Source: Desulforapulum autotrophicum
GTDB lineage: Bacteria; Desulfobacterota; Desulfobacteria; Desulfobacterales; Desulfolunaceae
DNA: 64,000 bases
Direction: 5' to 3'
Assembly: GCA_020723285.1 (NCBI GenBank)
Contig: DYJE01000025.1
Span: 1 to 64,000, forward strand
Shown here: in pieces, positions 11,468 through 20,637 of the stretch
Position numbering within the stretch: position 1 is the first letter of the stretch
Layout of the letters: each line of letters begins with the position of its first letter
Position numbers and translations under genes: made by a program
Notes under the pieces: generated by a model
The model's input: only the letters and a program-made list of their open reading frames with translations
What the model was told of the DNA's origin: nothing
The model's database searches: none

Positions 11468-11787
11468 TGTGGCTTCTTCGGGGCCGATTTACAAAAAACA
11501 CTGAAATAATGGGCTGTTACAAAAGTTTTACGATCATTGAAGCCGCCTTTCTCACCCATGCCCTTTTTGTTTTCACAGACGATAAAAATCAACGTTAACA
11601 GTGGATTCCGACGTTTCAATGCATGAACACGACGTGGGTGCGCTGCATCCGTGGTCAGCTCCCAGGCAACAACGTTTCCCGCGTGTTTTATAAAGCGTTG
11701 ACGCCTTACGGCATATCCTGTTTAGTGGCCTTTCGTCCGGCCATCCCGATCATGTAAAACAACACGAGAACAAAACGAGGACGTTTC
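11468..11787. other. Intergenic region with a possible promoter
   Basis: About 320 bases with no convincing gene. TTGACG (11698-11703) and TTTAGT (11721-11726) with a 17-base spacer form a weak sigma-70 candidate reading towards the radical SAM gene. I see no terminator for the kinase gene. Confidence 0.4.
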
Positions 11788-13599
11788 ATGGGAAAAAGAT
11801 ACTACATCGTTTACAATCCGGTGACCTATAACCTGATGGACAGCCTGGGGGCGTGCAAGACACCCCTTGAGCTTCTGGGGTATATCTCAGGCCGGGATCC
11901 CAGGGATCTATCCGCCGACAACTATCTGGATTACCTGGATTTCGACCCTCGCAAAGAAAAGATGGGCATGGTGGAAACCTTCGCCATCGAAAGTTACGCC
12001 ATCATCTACATCGGCAATCAGGTGGCCCGGCAGGACCCCGGCGGACGGGTGATCCTGTCCGACGGCCTCCGGAACAGAATCCGGGACCTGATCATGGAAA
12101 ACGGGCGACCGGAAGCTGTGTTCATCTCATCCATGAGTTCCAATTTCCCCACGGCCGTGTGCACGGCCATCGCCCTGAATGTCGCGAAAATCCCCGTCAT
12201 CATCGGCGGTATCCATGTATCCACCAGCGGACAGGACGTGGACCTTTTCATCCGTAAGTATGTGCCCCATCCCGAGCTGGTGAGTTATGTCCGGGGCGGC
12301 GGCGACGCGGACGTTCTGGGCCGGGTGATGCGGGACCTGAAAAAAGGGGCGTTCCAATCCTCGTACACCGGGTACAGCATGATCGAGGACGGGGTCTGGG
12401 GTCGTCCCAATGTGGAATACATGCCGCCCATGAAGCTGAACTTCCTTCGCCGTTTTCCCGTGGTGGGCAACCTGATGGCGGAGAAAATACGGATCAACCC
12501 GACGGCACCTTATCTGGGCTGCCCCCATTCCTGCAGTTTCTGCTCCATATCAAGTCTGCCCAAGGATATCCGTCGTTTCACGTTGAGAACCGCCGACGAT
12601 TTTGTGAACGAGATCGTGAACTTCCAGAAAGACGGGCTGAACCTCAAAAGCCGTTTGTTCTTCTTTCTCCCGGACAACATCATCCTGGGCGGCAAGCGCC
12701 TTGAGGAGATGCTGGACCGGATCATCGAGCGGAAACCCAGAATCAACTACACGGTCCAGATCTCCATCGAAGTGGCGGACAACGACCGGCTCTTGCGGAA
12801 ACTCCGGCTTTCCGGGGCCTCCCATTTCTTCATCGGTTTCGAATCCCTGGACATCCGGAACCTCCGGGCCGTGGGAAAAAGCGTGGTGAAAGACATCGAG
12901 CGGAGCGGAAAAACCGTCCGCGAGTATTATTCGGAACGGATCCGTAAAATCCAGCGCCACGGCATCGTCATCCACGGGGCCTTCATCCTCGGCCTGCCTT
13001 ACGATTACTTCAACTCCATATACGACAACACCGGCCACGAATATGGCTTGTTCTGCGTTGAACACCACATCGGCATCCAGGCCACACCCCTGTCCGATCT
13101 TCCCGGCTCCCGTGATTTCGTGGAAAGCCAGGACATCGGCCGATATCTGTTCGCGGCCAACGGCACCATGGACTACCTGATCAGCCTGGTGGTCTGCGAC
13201 CTCACCGAGGGGAACCGTATTCCCGGTGATCATCTGAAAAACAGCGCCCTCGTGGTCCTCCACATGGCCTACGAGGCCATCAACCATGTGGGACAGGCCC
13301 GGAGCGCCTTCCGAAGCGCCTTCTACATGATGTGGAAAAGTTTCCTTTACCCCACCTTGAACGGCCGGACCTCGTTCCTGGGCCGGATCAACGACACCTT
13401 CGTGGGATTCGCCGTGCCGCTCATTGTCAGCCAGTACAAGGACCATGCCGAAAAAGTGCTGTCATCCCACAGTGAAATCCGGGGCTCCATCGAGCGCCTG
13501 TACGATCTTGAAAAAGATCCCGGCATCAAACGGCAGTTCACGAACTATGTAAAAGGGTTTGTCAAACGGAGCGTGACCCCAAAAACAGATCGCCGGTGA
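11788..13599 (+). CDS. B12-binding-type radical SAM protein, function unknown
   Basis: A 603-residue enzyme. Residues about 75-190 resemble a cobalamin-binding Rossmann fold (VFISSMSSNFP, IIGGIHVSTS, VRGGGDADVLG) but I see no DxHxxG base-off motif. The radical SAM core begins with GCPHSCSFCSIS, giving the cluster ligands Cys245, Cys249 and Cys252. Later segments FIGFESLD and HGAFILGLPYD are typical of this superfamily. An extra C-terminal region of about 180 residues is helical and unrecognised. Members modify lipids, hopanoids, tetrapyrroles or peptides; the substrate here cannot be assigned. CGAGGA lies before the ATG. It is convergent with the hybrid kinase that follows. Confidence 0.85.
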   Translation: MGKRYYIVYNPVTYNLMDSLGACKTPLELLGYISGRDPRDLSADNYLDYLDFDPRKEKMGMVETFAIESYAIIYIGNQVARQDPGGRVILSDGLRNRIRDLIMENGRPEAVFISSMSSNFPTAVCTAIALNVAKIPVIIGGIHVSTSGQDVDLFIRKYVPHPELVSYVRGGGDADVLGRVMRDLKKGAFQSSYTGYSMIEDGVWGRPNVEYMPPMKLNFLRRFPVVGNLMAEKIRINPTAPYLGCPHSCSFCSISSLPKDIRRFTLRTADDFVNEIVNFQKDGLNLKSRLFFFLPDNIILGGKRLEEMLDRIIERKPRINYTVQISIEVADNDRLLRKLRLSGASHFFIGFESLDIRNLRAVGKSVVKDIERSGKTVREYYSERIRKIQRHGIVIHGAFILGLPYDYFNSIYDNTGHEYGLFCVEHHIGIQATPLSDLPGSRDFVESQDIGRYLFAANGTMDYLISLVVCDLTEGNRIPGDHLKNSALVVLHMAYEAINHVGQARSAFRSAFYMMWKSFLYPTLNGRTSFLGRINDTFVGFAVPLIVSQYKDHAEKVLSSHSEIRGSIERLYDLEKDPGIKRQFTNYVKGFVKRSVTPKTDRR

Positions 13600-13642
13600 C
13601 AATGAGTGTGTCGGGCATAAATCTGTTCCGATTCACGCGGTG

Positions 13643-15586
13643 TCATGCTGGAGGCGGGTTTTCATCGCCGGACTTATGCAGAATGTTTCTCAGGGTTGTG
13701 GCAATGGAATGGCGTGAGACAGGCTTCATCAGGAGAGCCCGGATTCCTTTGGACTCGATATGCTGCCGCGTGATGTTCCGCCCGTGACCGGTGCAGAGAA
13801 CGATGGGGATATCGGGCCGCATGGCCAGTATCTTCTCAGAAAGCTCGATCCCGTTCATTTTCGGCATGTTGTAATCGGTAACCACCGCATCGAATTCCCG
13901 GACATGATCAGAAAAATACCCCAGCGCTTCTGCGCTGTCCGCAAAGCTTTTTACTGAATATCCAAGAGCCTCCAAAGATTTGGCCATGATGTGGGCCAAG
14001 GCGCTTTCGTCGTCAACAACCAGAATGGACTCGGATCCGGGGGGAAGTTTTGCGGATTCAAACGGTTCTGCCGACAGGTCTCCACGGAAAACCGGAAGAA
14101 AAATCACAAAGGTGGTCCCTTTGCCGGGTGAACTGGTGACCTGTATAAAGCCATGGTACTGCTTCACGATGCCGTGCACCACGGAAAGGCCCATTCCCGT
14201 GCCGCCGTCCGGTGTCTTGGTGGTGAAAAAGGGGTCAAAAATCTTTTCCATGACATCCGGTGTCATGCCTGATCCGTTGTCGCTGACGGACAACGCCACA
14301 TATTTTCCGGGAACCGGGGGCTCTGAAGTCCGGTCCAGGTCCTGTCCGATCATTCTGTTCTCGACCCTTACCGCGATGATCCCTTTTTCTTCATCCATGG
14401 CCTGGTAGGCGTTGGTGCAGAGATTCATCACGATCCGGTGAAGCTGGCTTTCGTCGGCTTCGATCAGGGAATCGCTTTCGATAGTCTGTATGATTTCGAT
14501 ACCGGCGGGAAGGGTGGCGCGGATCAGTTTCAGGGCCTCGGTGACGACCTGGCTCAGTTTGACAGGCCCGACGTCCTGCTCTGTCTGGCTGCTGAACGTC
14601 AGGATCTGCCGGACAAGATCTGCGGCGCGCTTTCCGGCTTTCAGAATGGCTGACACATGGGCGTGTGCTCCGGATCCGCTTTCCAGCGATTGCAGGATCA
14701 GTTCGGAATACCCGATCACGGCTGAAAGAATGTTGTTGAAGTCGTGGGCAATTCCTCCGGCAAGGATTCCGATGGCTTCCAGCTTCTGCTTTCTGTTCAG
14801 CTCCTTTTCCATCATGATCCGGGTTTTTTCCGAAACGATTTTTTCCTGAATTTCCTTGTTCAGGGCGGCGTTGGTTTCCAAGAGTTCCCGGGTTCTTTCC
14901 CTGACACGCCGATCCAGATCCCGGTTGACTGCCGCAAGTTCGTTCCTGGCCTGTTCCAGCCGGTAATTCGAAAGAAAACGGTTCCGGCTGTTGATTTCAA
15001 TGGAGTACCCGGCCAGCATGCAAAGAATGTTGGCCGAAACAAAAAAGAAATTGTTGCTGACCAGGATGGTGACGGGAGTCTTGACAAACCCCACCGCCCC
15101 GATTTCATAGCATAAAAAAATCAGCCAGGAGCAGGCCACCGCCCACAGAAACCGCATGCGTATGAATGTGTAAATGGTGATGAACACGAGAATGATACCC
15201 GCGTAATAGGAGTATGTCGCCGGAGGATCGGCGAGAACCACCATGAGCACGATTCCCAGTCCGCCCACAAGGCACATGAAAAACAGGCAGTGCTGGTTGT
15301 ACCTGATGAAGCCCGGACGGAAGGAGAACCAGTAAACCCCTAATACCACCGGGCAGATCACACCGAAACGTATCAGCCAGAAAACAGCTTTGTGGTTGGG
15401 AACGACGATGGCGTCGAGAACCGAAAACAACAGGTAAAAACTTAAACCCACGAGCATGGCGATCCGCACACGCGTCAGAGAGCTTCTGGCGTGGTGTTCG
15501 ATGTACAGGGGTTCCAGGTGCTTCCATTCCCCTGTATAGGCCAGCGAGAAAAGATTGTACGGGATGTGTGCTTTTTGATCGCTCAA
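13643..15586 (-). CDS. Hybrid histidine kinase with six-helix membrane input domain
   Basis: A 647-residue protein. Residues about 40-195 hold roughly six membrane helices with short loops, so the signal is probably sensed in or near the membrane. A coiled coil (about 205-270) leads to HisKA with GGIAHDFNNILSAVIG (His281), HATPase with DNGSGM and GGTGMGLSVVHGIV, and a C-terminal receiver with phospho-acceptor Asp in VVTDYNMPKMNG and the MKPVS lysine. There is no output domain and no adjacent regulator on this strand, so the partner is unknown. It starts at ATG 15586, divergent from the thioesterase gene. Confidence 0.9.
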   Translation of the reverse strand: MSDQKAHIPYNLFSLAYTGEWKHLEPLYIEHHARSSLTRVRIAMLVGLSFYLLFSVLDAIVVPNHKAVFWLIRFGVICPVVLGVYWFSFRPGFIRYNQHCLFFMCLVGGLGIVLMVVLADPPATYSYYAGIILVFITIYTFIRMRFLWAVACSWLIFLCYEIGAVGFVKTPVTILVSNNFFFVSANILCMLAGYSIEINSRNRFLSNYRLEQARNELAAVNRDLDRRVRERTRELLETNAALNKEIQEKIVSEKTRIMMEKELNRKQKLEAIGILAGGIAHDFNNILSAVIGYSELILQSLESGSGAHAHVSAILKAGKRAADLVRQILTFSSQTEQDVGPVKLSQVVTEALKLIRATLPAGIEIIQTIESDSLIEADESQLHRIVMNLCTNAYQAMDEEKGIIAVRVENRMIGQDLDRTSEPPVPGKYVALSVSDNGSGMTPDVMEKIFDPFFTTKTPDGGTGMGLSVVHGIVKQYHGFIQVTSSPGKGTTFVIFLPVFRGDLSAEPFESAKLPPGSESILVVDDESALAHIMAKSLEALGYSVKSFADSAEALGYFSDHVREFDAVVTDYNMPKMNGIELSEKILAMRPDIPIVLCTGHGRNITRQHIESKGIRALLMKPVSRHSIATTLRNILHKSGDENPPPA

Positions 15587-15741
15587 TCGATACCCCTGGG
15601 TAAGACAGCTTAGGATAACCTGTCATCGGACAGACGGTGAAAACGTATGCATTTTGAATCATCAGAATAGGTTGAGAGCCGTTGTTTTGTCAACACAACA
15701 ATGATATTGGACTTAAGGTTAAAGTGCATGCAGATAAAATG

Positions 15742-15761
15742 GATTGCAAAACATTGCAATC
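15742..15761. promoter_or_regulatory. Perfect palindrome, possible operator
   Basis: GATTGCAA-AACA-TTGCAATC has perfect 8-base arms. It lies in the divergent spacer between the hybrid kinase (start 15586) and the thioesterase (start 15829), a position suited to a regulator-binding site. The regulator is not identifiable here. Confidence 0.4.
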
Positions 15762-15828
15762 ATGGTTTGACGTGGATCTGACCAATGACAGAACCCAGAA
15801 AATTGATTTAAAACACTAGGGAGGCAGC

Positions 15829-16236
15829 GTGTCCACACCGGAGCATTTCAATACGATATTTGCTGACAAATTACCCGGTTATCTCGGAATTGTCGTCACA
15901 TTCATGGGGAGTTACGAAGTCAGGGCGGAAATGGAAGTCAATCCGGCAAACATAGCGCCCAATGGTTTTCTGTTTGCCGGAAGCGTGGTCACCCTTGCGG
16001 ATACCCTTTGCGGTGACGGCTGCATTTCCAGTCTGCCGGAGGGTGCTTCGGGCTTTACCACCATCGAGCTCAAGTCCAATCACCTGGGAACGGCCCGTGA
16101 AGGGACCATCGACTGTGTCGCCAAAGCGGTTCATGTGGGAAGAACCACCCAGGTCTGGGACGCCGTGGTCTCCCACCGGCAAACCGGTAAAACCATTGCA
16201 TTGTTCCGGTGCACTCAGATGATTCTTTATCCGTAG
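15829..16236 (+). CDS. PaaI-family hotdog thioesterase
   Basis: A 135-residue cytosolic hotdog-fold protein of normal family length. The start is GTG with AGGGAGG 5 bases upstream. NPANIAPNGFLFAGSVVTLADT is the characteristic segment containing the active-site region (Asn-Gly in place of the more usual His-Gly, and the Asp of LADT). TIELKSNHLGTAREGTI follows as the central strand. The family hydrolyses acyl-CoA thioesters, often of aromatic or medium-chain acids. The natural substrate is unknown. Confidence 0.85.
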   Translation: MSTPEHFNTIFADKLPGYLGIVVTFMGSYEVRAEMEVNPANIAPNGFLFAGSVVTLADTLCGDGCISSLPEGASGFTTIELKSNHLGTAREGTIDCVAKAVHVGRTTQVWDAVVSHRQTGKTIALFRCTQMILYP

Positions 16237-16331
16237 ACATGTGATATTTGGAAGGGGTTGCCATGGGTAACGGGTTCCCGGCTTAATGGCGATCATTGAT
16301 TGCAGGTAAACCTTATGCCGGAGTCTCAACC

Positions 16332-16916
16332 ATGAAAATTGTCCACATCTTTGGAATGATCCTCGTCATCGCAACCACAGGTCTTCTGTCGCTTTTATTC
16401 CTGAGCGGTTTCTTCCATACCGTAGAGATTGCGGAAAAAGAGGCCGGGCCCTATCTTCTTGTCTATGCCACCCATACCGGCGATTACAAGGAAACGGGAA
16501 AAATCATGGACGACGTCTACCAGACCCTCAAGGACAAGCACCATGTGGAAACAACACGGGGATTCGGCCTTTTTTTCGACAACCCCACCGAGGTTCCCGT
16601 GGAAAAACTGCGGAGCATCGCCGGTTGCATCGTCGACGGGAAGACTGAAAAAGAGGTGACGGATCTCAAATCCGGATACAGGGTCCGTGAATTTCCGGCG
16701 TCATCAGCGGTGGTGGCCGAGTTCCCGTATAAAAACAGATTCTCCATTATCCTGGGCATCATGAAAGTTTACCCCAGGCTCGCTTTATACATCAAAGATC
16801 ACAGCCATCCCCAGACCCCGATCATGGAGCTGTACGATCAGCCCGCTGAAACCATCCGCTACATCGCCCCTGTCAGCATGCGGAAAGATGAGTTTGAATC
16901 GTTTCTGAGGCCCTGA
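16332..16916 (+). CDS. Membrane-anchored GyrI-like small-molecule-binding protein
   Basis: A 194-residue protein with one N-terminal signal anchor (about 3-25) and a GyrI-like/SRPBCC-type effector-binding domain. Features include GPYLLVYATHTGDYKETGKIM and the paired strands FGLFFDNPTEVPVEKLRSIAG. A start upstream at 16296 would bury the anchor, so ATG 16332 is chosen. GyrI-like domains usually bind hydrophobic ligands or inhibit enzymes. The anchored, probably periplasmic form suggests ligand capture in the envelope. Specific role unknown. Confidence 0.75.
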   Translation: MKIVHIFGMILVIATTGLLSLLFLSGFFHTVEIAEKEAGPYLLVYATHTGDYKETGKIMDDVYQTLKDKHHVETTRGFGLFFDNPTEVPVEKLRSIAGCIVDGKTEKEVTDLKSGYRVREFPASSAVVAEFPYKNRFSIILGIMKVYPRLALYIKDHSHPQTPIMELYDQPAETIRYIAPVSMRKDEFESFLRP

Positions 16917-16969
16917 CTTGTGATAAATTTCGCTGTTTCAAGAGATTATGTTTCAGTGAACAAAGGCAT

Positions 16970-17626
16970 TCAATCCGGTTTCCGGCCCGTGGCCAGAAAC
17001 ATAGGATAAGGTTTGATACCGCCGTTTTTCCCTGGTTTTTCAACCACATGGGCATCTTCGACGGTGCAGTGGACAAATCCCGCCTTTTCAAAGGCCGACA
17101 CCACATCGCCACGTTTGAAACCCGTATGGTACACACCGGGCATGTCGCCGTGAAATGATCCGTCTTCAAGATCCAGGTCGGTGATGGCCAGGATTCCTCC
17201 AGGCTTCAGGGCGTCCTGAATTTTCTTCAGAAGAGCGTCACTGTTTTCCACATGATGGAGTGTCATGTTGCTGAAGATGAGATGATAAGGGCCGCCGGGG
17301 ATGTCCGCCTTGTCCACATCGGCGTTGATGAATGAAAGGTTGGACAAACCCAGGTCCGCGCTTTTCCTCTGAAGCTCCGTCAGCATATTGGCCGAACTGT
17401 CAAGTGCCGTGAGACGACCCAGGGAGGGAGCCATCAAAATGGTGACAAGACCGGTTCCACAGCCGAATTCCAGGGCGTCCATGGAGGCTTCCGGATTGAT
17501 CCGTTCGGCCATTTTTTGCGCCACGGCCCTGGCCATCCGGACCCGCACCGGATTTTCATCCCAGGTCGCGGCAAGGCGATCAAAACGGTTGTCTGGTTGT
17601 TCAGGGGATTGGGAGCTGTCTGTCAT
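16970..17626 (-). CDS. Class I SAM-dependent methyltransferase
   Basis: A 218-residue Rossmann-fold methyltransferase. SAM-binding motif I is ALEFGCGTGLVT, the acidic end of strand 2 is LTALDSSANML, motif post-II is INADVDKADIPG, and LIFSNMTLHHV is motif IV. Layout and length match the UbiE/ArsM-like small-molecule methyltransferases; the substrate is not determined. It follows dctM by 43 bases on the same strand and may be transcribed with the TRAP genes. Confidence 0.87.
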   Translation of the reverse strand: MTDSSQSPEQPDNRFDRLAATWDENPVRVRMARAVAQKMAERINPEASMDALEFGCGTGLVTILMAPSLGRLTALDSSANMLTELQRKSADLGLSNLSFINADVDKADIPGGPYHLIFSNMTLHHVENSDALLKKIQDALKPGGILAITDLDLEDGSFHGDMPGVYHTGFKRGDVVSAFEKAGFVHCTVEDAHVVEKPGKNGGIKPYPMFLATGRKPD

Positions 17627-17669
17627 GAAAAGGTAGCCTCCGTTGAATCGAAAGGGTGAATGCCAAAGC

Positions 17670-18947
17670 CTACCGGATGCCGAACAACCGGATGATGCCC
17701 ACGCTCAGGTCCGGGATATAGGTGATCAGGCCGAGACAGACCAGAAGCACAAGGATGAACGGGACAGACACCCTGAATAGATGGGCGATGGACCGCTCAA
17801 ACCGGAGGGATGCGATAAAAAGGTTCAGCCCCACTGGCGGTGTGAGATACCCGATTTCCATGTTGGTAAGAAAAATGATGCCCAGGTGCACCGGGTCCAC
17901 GCCGTAGTGGGTGGCAAGGGGCATGATGAGAGGCACCACGACGAACATGGCGGAGTAGATGTCCAGAAGGCATCCCACAATAAGAAGAAAAATGTTGAGA
18001 AGGACAAGAAAGGCCCATCGGGTCGTGATGAACTGCTGGATGAACGACAGGATCGTCATGGGGATTTCCGCATCGATCATGTAGTTGGACAGGCTGTAGG
18101 CCGAACCCATGATGATCAGCATGCCGCCGGTGAGGGTGATGCTCCGGTTCATCACCGACGCCATCTGCCGAAGTGGAATGTCCTTGTAGACAAACACTTC
18201 GATGATAAATGCGTAGGTAACGGTGAGGGTGGCCACTTCTCCCAGGGTCACGAAACCTGTAAATAGTCCTCCGACGATGATGACCGGGATGGCGATCTCC
18301 CATTTGGCGACCCAGGCCGCCTCAAGGATAGCGGCCAACGATGTCCGTGAAGGTTTGATGCCTTCCTTCAGAGCCACGGTCCCGCTGAACACCGCAAGGA
18401 CCCCAATGAGAAGGATGCCGGGAACGAGGCCTGCTGCGAAAACCTGTTTGACGCTGGCCTGGGACACCACGGCGTACATGATAAGCGGCAGGCTGGGAAC
18501 GAACAGGAGACCCAGGCTGCCGGAGGTGGTCAGAAGCCCCAGTGAAAAGTTTTCAGGGTAGTTTTCCTTTAAAAGCGCCGGGAGTAGAAGGCCTCCCAGG
18601 GCCACGATGGTGACGCCCGAAGCTCCCGTGAACGCCGTGAAGAACGTGCAGCAGACCAGGGCCACGATGGCGAGTCCACCGGGAACGAAGCCCAGGATGG
18701 CCCGCGACAGGTTCACCAGACGGGTCGAGGCGTTGCTTTCCGCCAGAATGTAACCGGCCAGGGTGAAAAGGGGAATGGTGTATAAAAGGGGGTTGTTGGC
18801 GAAATTGTTGTAAACGTCCACCGTGATGGCCGAAAGGCTGATGTCCGTGGCCAGAAATCCCGCAATGGCGAAGGCGGAAAGAAAAACGAAAATCGGAGCT
18901 CCGAGAAAGGCCATGACGGTGATGAGAATGACGAAGAACAGAATCAT
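17670..18947 (-). CDS. dctM: TRAP transporter large permease DctM
   Basis: A 425-residue integral membrane protein with about 12 hydrophobic segments, the length usual for DctM. It carries the family's conserved glycine-rich segments, for example FFTAFTGASGVTIVALGGLLLPAL and the C-terminal TPPVGLNLFIAS. DctM forms the sodium-driven translocation channel with DctQ. It starts 2 bases after the dctQ stop. Substrate unknown; this family often carries organic acids. Confidence 0.93.
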   Translation of the reverse strand: MILFFVILITVMAFLGAPIFVFLSAFAIAGFLATDISLSAITVDVYNNFANNPLLYTIPLFTLAGYILAESNASTRLVNLSRAILGFVPGGLAIVALVCCTFFTAFTGASGVTIVALGGLLLPALLKENYPENFSLGLLTTSGSLGLLFVPSLPLIMYAVVSQASVKQVFAAGLVPGILLIGVLAVFSGTVALKEGIKPSRTSLAAILEAAWVAKWEIAIPVIIVGGLFTGFVTLGEVATLTVTYAFIIEVFVYKDIPLRQMASVMNRSITLTGGMLIIMGSAYSLSNYMIDAEIPMTILSFIQQFITTRWAFLVLLNIFLLIVGCLLDIYSAMFVVVPLIMPLATHYGVDPVHLGIIFLTNMEIGYLTPPVGLNLFIASLRFERSIAHLFRVSVPFILVLLVCLGLITYIPDLSVGIIRLFGIR

Positions 18948-18949
18948 GG

Positions 18950-19513
18950 TCAGGGCTTCTCCTTGTTACGGAACGCGGCGATGCCCGACAGGGCCAGATG
19001 GATGCTGATGATCAGGTAGCCCAAAGGGATGATGGACTGGGCGATCCACACCGGCATGTCGAACATGGACAGGGTGATGCCGCCGGTGTACTCTTCCCTG
19101 ACGAAGATGAAGGCCCCGTAACTGAGGATGAGGCATATGGCGGTCGAAAAAACCGCCACCACGAAATCCACGATCCGGTTGATACGGGGAGAAAAAAACC
19201 GGGCCATGACATCGATCCGGATGTGCCTGTTTTCGCGTGCCGCGATGCCTGCGCCGAAAAAAACCACCCAGAGCACCAGATGCCGGACCAGATCGTCTCC
19301 AAAGGCAAGGCCGCTCTGGAAAAAATTCCGGAGGATGATCTGGGCCAGGACCACGCCAATCATCGTGGTCAGGCAGATCGCCGCCAGGATGATATCCATT
19401 TTTTTGAGGATCTGGAACCCTGTGACCGGCTTTTCCGCAAGACTGTTCTTGCATACCGGGCAAATCCTGTCGTCTTTACCGACCGGGGTGGAGCATGATG
19501 GGCAGGTGGTCAC
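18950..19513 (-). CDS. dctQ: TRAP small permease DctQ with an N-terminal zinc ribbon
   Basis: A 187-residue protein. Residues 36-185 are a normal four-helix DctQ subunit with the typical RNFFQSGLAFGDDLVRHLVLW and AARENRHIRIDV segments. The unusual part is residues 1-30: MTTCPSCSTPVGKDDRICPVC has two CxxC pairs spaced as in a zinc ribbon. Ordinary DctQ proteins start directly with the first membrane helix. The frame is continuous and the next gene upstream ends 16 bases away, so this is a real fusion. It may be a stability or sensing element on the cytoplasmic face; this is inference. Confidence 0.9.
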   Translation of the reverse strand: MTTCPSCSTPVGKDDRICPVCKNSLAEKPVTGFQILKKMDIILAAICLTTMIGVVLAQIILRNFFQSGLAFGDDLVRHLVLWVVFFGAGIAARENRHIRIDVMARFFSPRINRIVDFVVAVFSTAICLILSYGAFIFVREEYTGGITLSMFDMPVWIAQSIIPLGYLIISIHLALSGIAAFRNKEKP

Positions 19514-19529
19514 GTCGCCTAAATCCTCG

Positions 19530-20603
19530 TTAGCGTTTGTTTGCGGAGGTTTTGGATTTCCCCCCGGGATTTTTCTTTCTGTATTCCTCGACCAGGGCGA
19601 GGGTTTTGTTCATCAGCTCCCGTGAGTATAGCACACCGATCTGGTCTTCACGGGCCTTGAATCCAGCATCCACAAGGAATTTGAATTTTTCAGGATCTTT
19701 TTTGGGGTCCATGTGGACGATTTTGATGCCTTCCTTCTGAAGCAGCTTCATGCTCTCGTGATTGGCTTCCGTCAGGTCGTCTTTCTGCCTGTCACAGTAT
19801 TTATTGGCGATTTTCAGAATTTTGTCCTGGCTCTGGGGCGTGATCTGCTCCCAGGCTTTTTTGGACACGATGTTCGCGCCCACAATGTTGACCAGGGGAT
19901 AGTCGGACATGTATTTGAACTTGGTGTACCAGCGGAAGGCGATGGCTCCGAACGGGGTCATGGCCGCGGAATCGATGAGGTTGGTGGACACCGAGGTCAT
20001 CACGTCGTTGACGGACAGCGGCACGGGCTGAATTCCCATGCCTTTGAAAAACGACTGGGCCAGACTGTCCTCGCCGGGAACCCAGCAGCGGAACTTCTTC
20101 ATGGTGGCGAGGGACGTGGCCGGTTCCTTGGAAAACAGGTACGTGAAGCCGATGTCGATGAAACTGCCCAGAATCACGTAGCCCCGTTTGTCGAAATACT
20201 CGAACATGGTGGCTTCCATCTTGTCCCGGACGTAACGGACTTCATCGTCGTTGGCAAAGATGTAGGGCATTTCCGTGACGCGGACTTCCGGAACGATGTG
20301 GCCCAGGCTGTAGCCCGAGAAAAAACCGCCGTGCAGCTGGCCCAGGCGGATTTTCCGGAAGATGTTGTTGTCATCGCCCTGAACACCGCCCCAGTAGATT
20401 TTAAACATCACCTCGTTGTTGGTCGCTTCCCGGACATCGTGGTTGAGATCCTCCATGCGCCGGGTGATGGCGTGTCCCTTGGGGGCCACCGTGGCCATCT
20501 TGAGGATGAATTTGGGCGTTCCTTCGGCGGAGGCCGAACCTGACGTAAAGGCAAGAATGGCCGTTAAAAAAGCGGCCGTTAAGGTTTTCTTCAATGACAT
20601 CAT
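19530..20603 (-). CDS. dctP: TRAP transporter substrate-binding protein DctP
   Basis: A 357-residue periplasmic protein with a Sec signal peptide (about 1-26, ending ASA). It has the DctP fold features, including the LLQ-like VILGSFIDIGFTYLFS segment, KKFRCWVPGEDSLAQSFFKGMGIQPVPLS around the ligand-binding Arg, and the long C-terminal helix. It hands substrate to the DctQM permease. The ligand cannot be named. It lies 34 bases downstream of tatT and is followed by dctQ and dctM. Confidence 0.93.
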   Translation of the reverse strand: MMSLKKTLTAAFLTAILAFTSGSASAEGTPKFILKMATVAPKGHAITRRMEDLNHDVREATNNEVMFKIYWGGVQGDDNNIFRKIRLGQLHGGFFSGYSLGHIVPEVRVTEMPYIFANDDEVRYVRDKMEATMFEYFDKRGYVILGSFIDIGFTYLFSKEPATSLATMKKFRCWVPGEDSLAQSFFKGMGIQPVPLSVNDVMTSVSTNLIDSAAMTPFGAIAFRWYTKFKYMSDYPLVNIVGANIVSKKAWEQITPQSQDKILKIANKYCDRQKDDLTEANHESMKLLQKEGIKIVHMDPKKDPEKFKFLVDAGFKAREDQIGVLYSRELMNKTLALVEEYRKKNPGGKSKTSANKR

Positions 20604-20637
20604 CGTCTCATTTCAGCTGGTTGGGTGTTTGTGGGTA

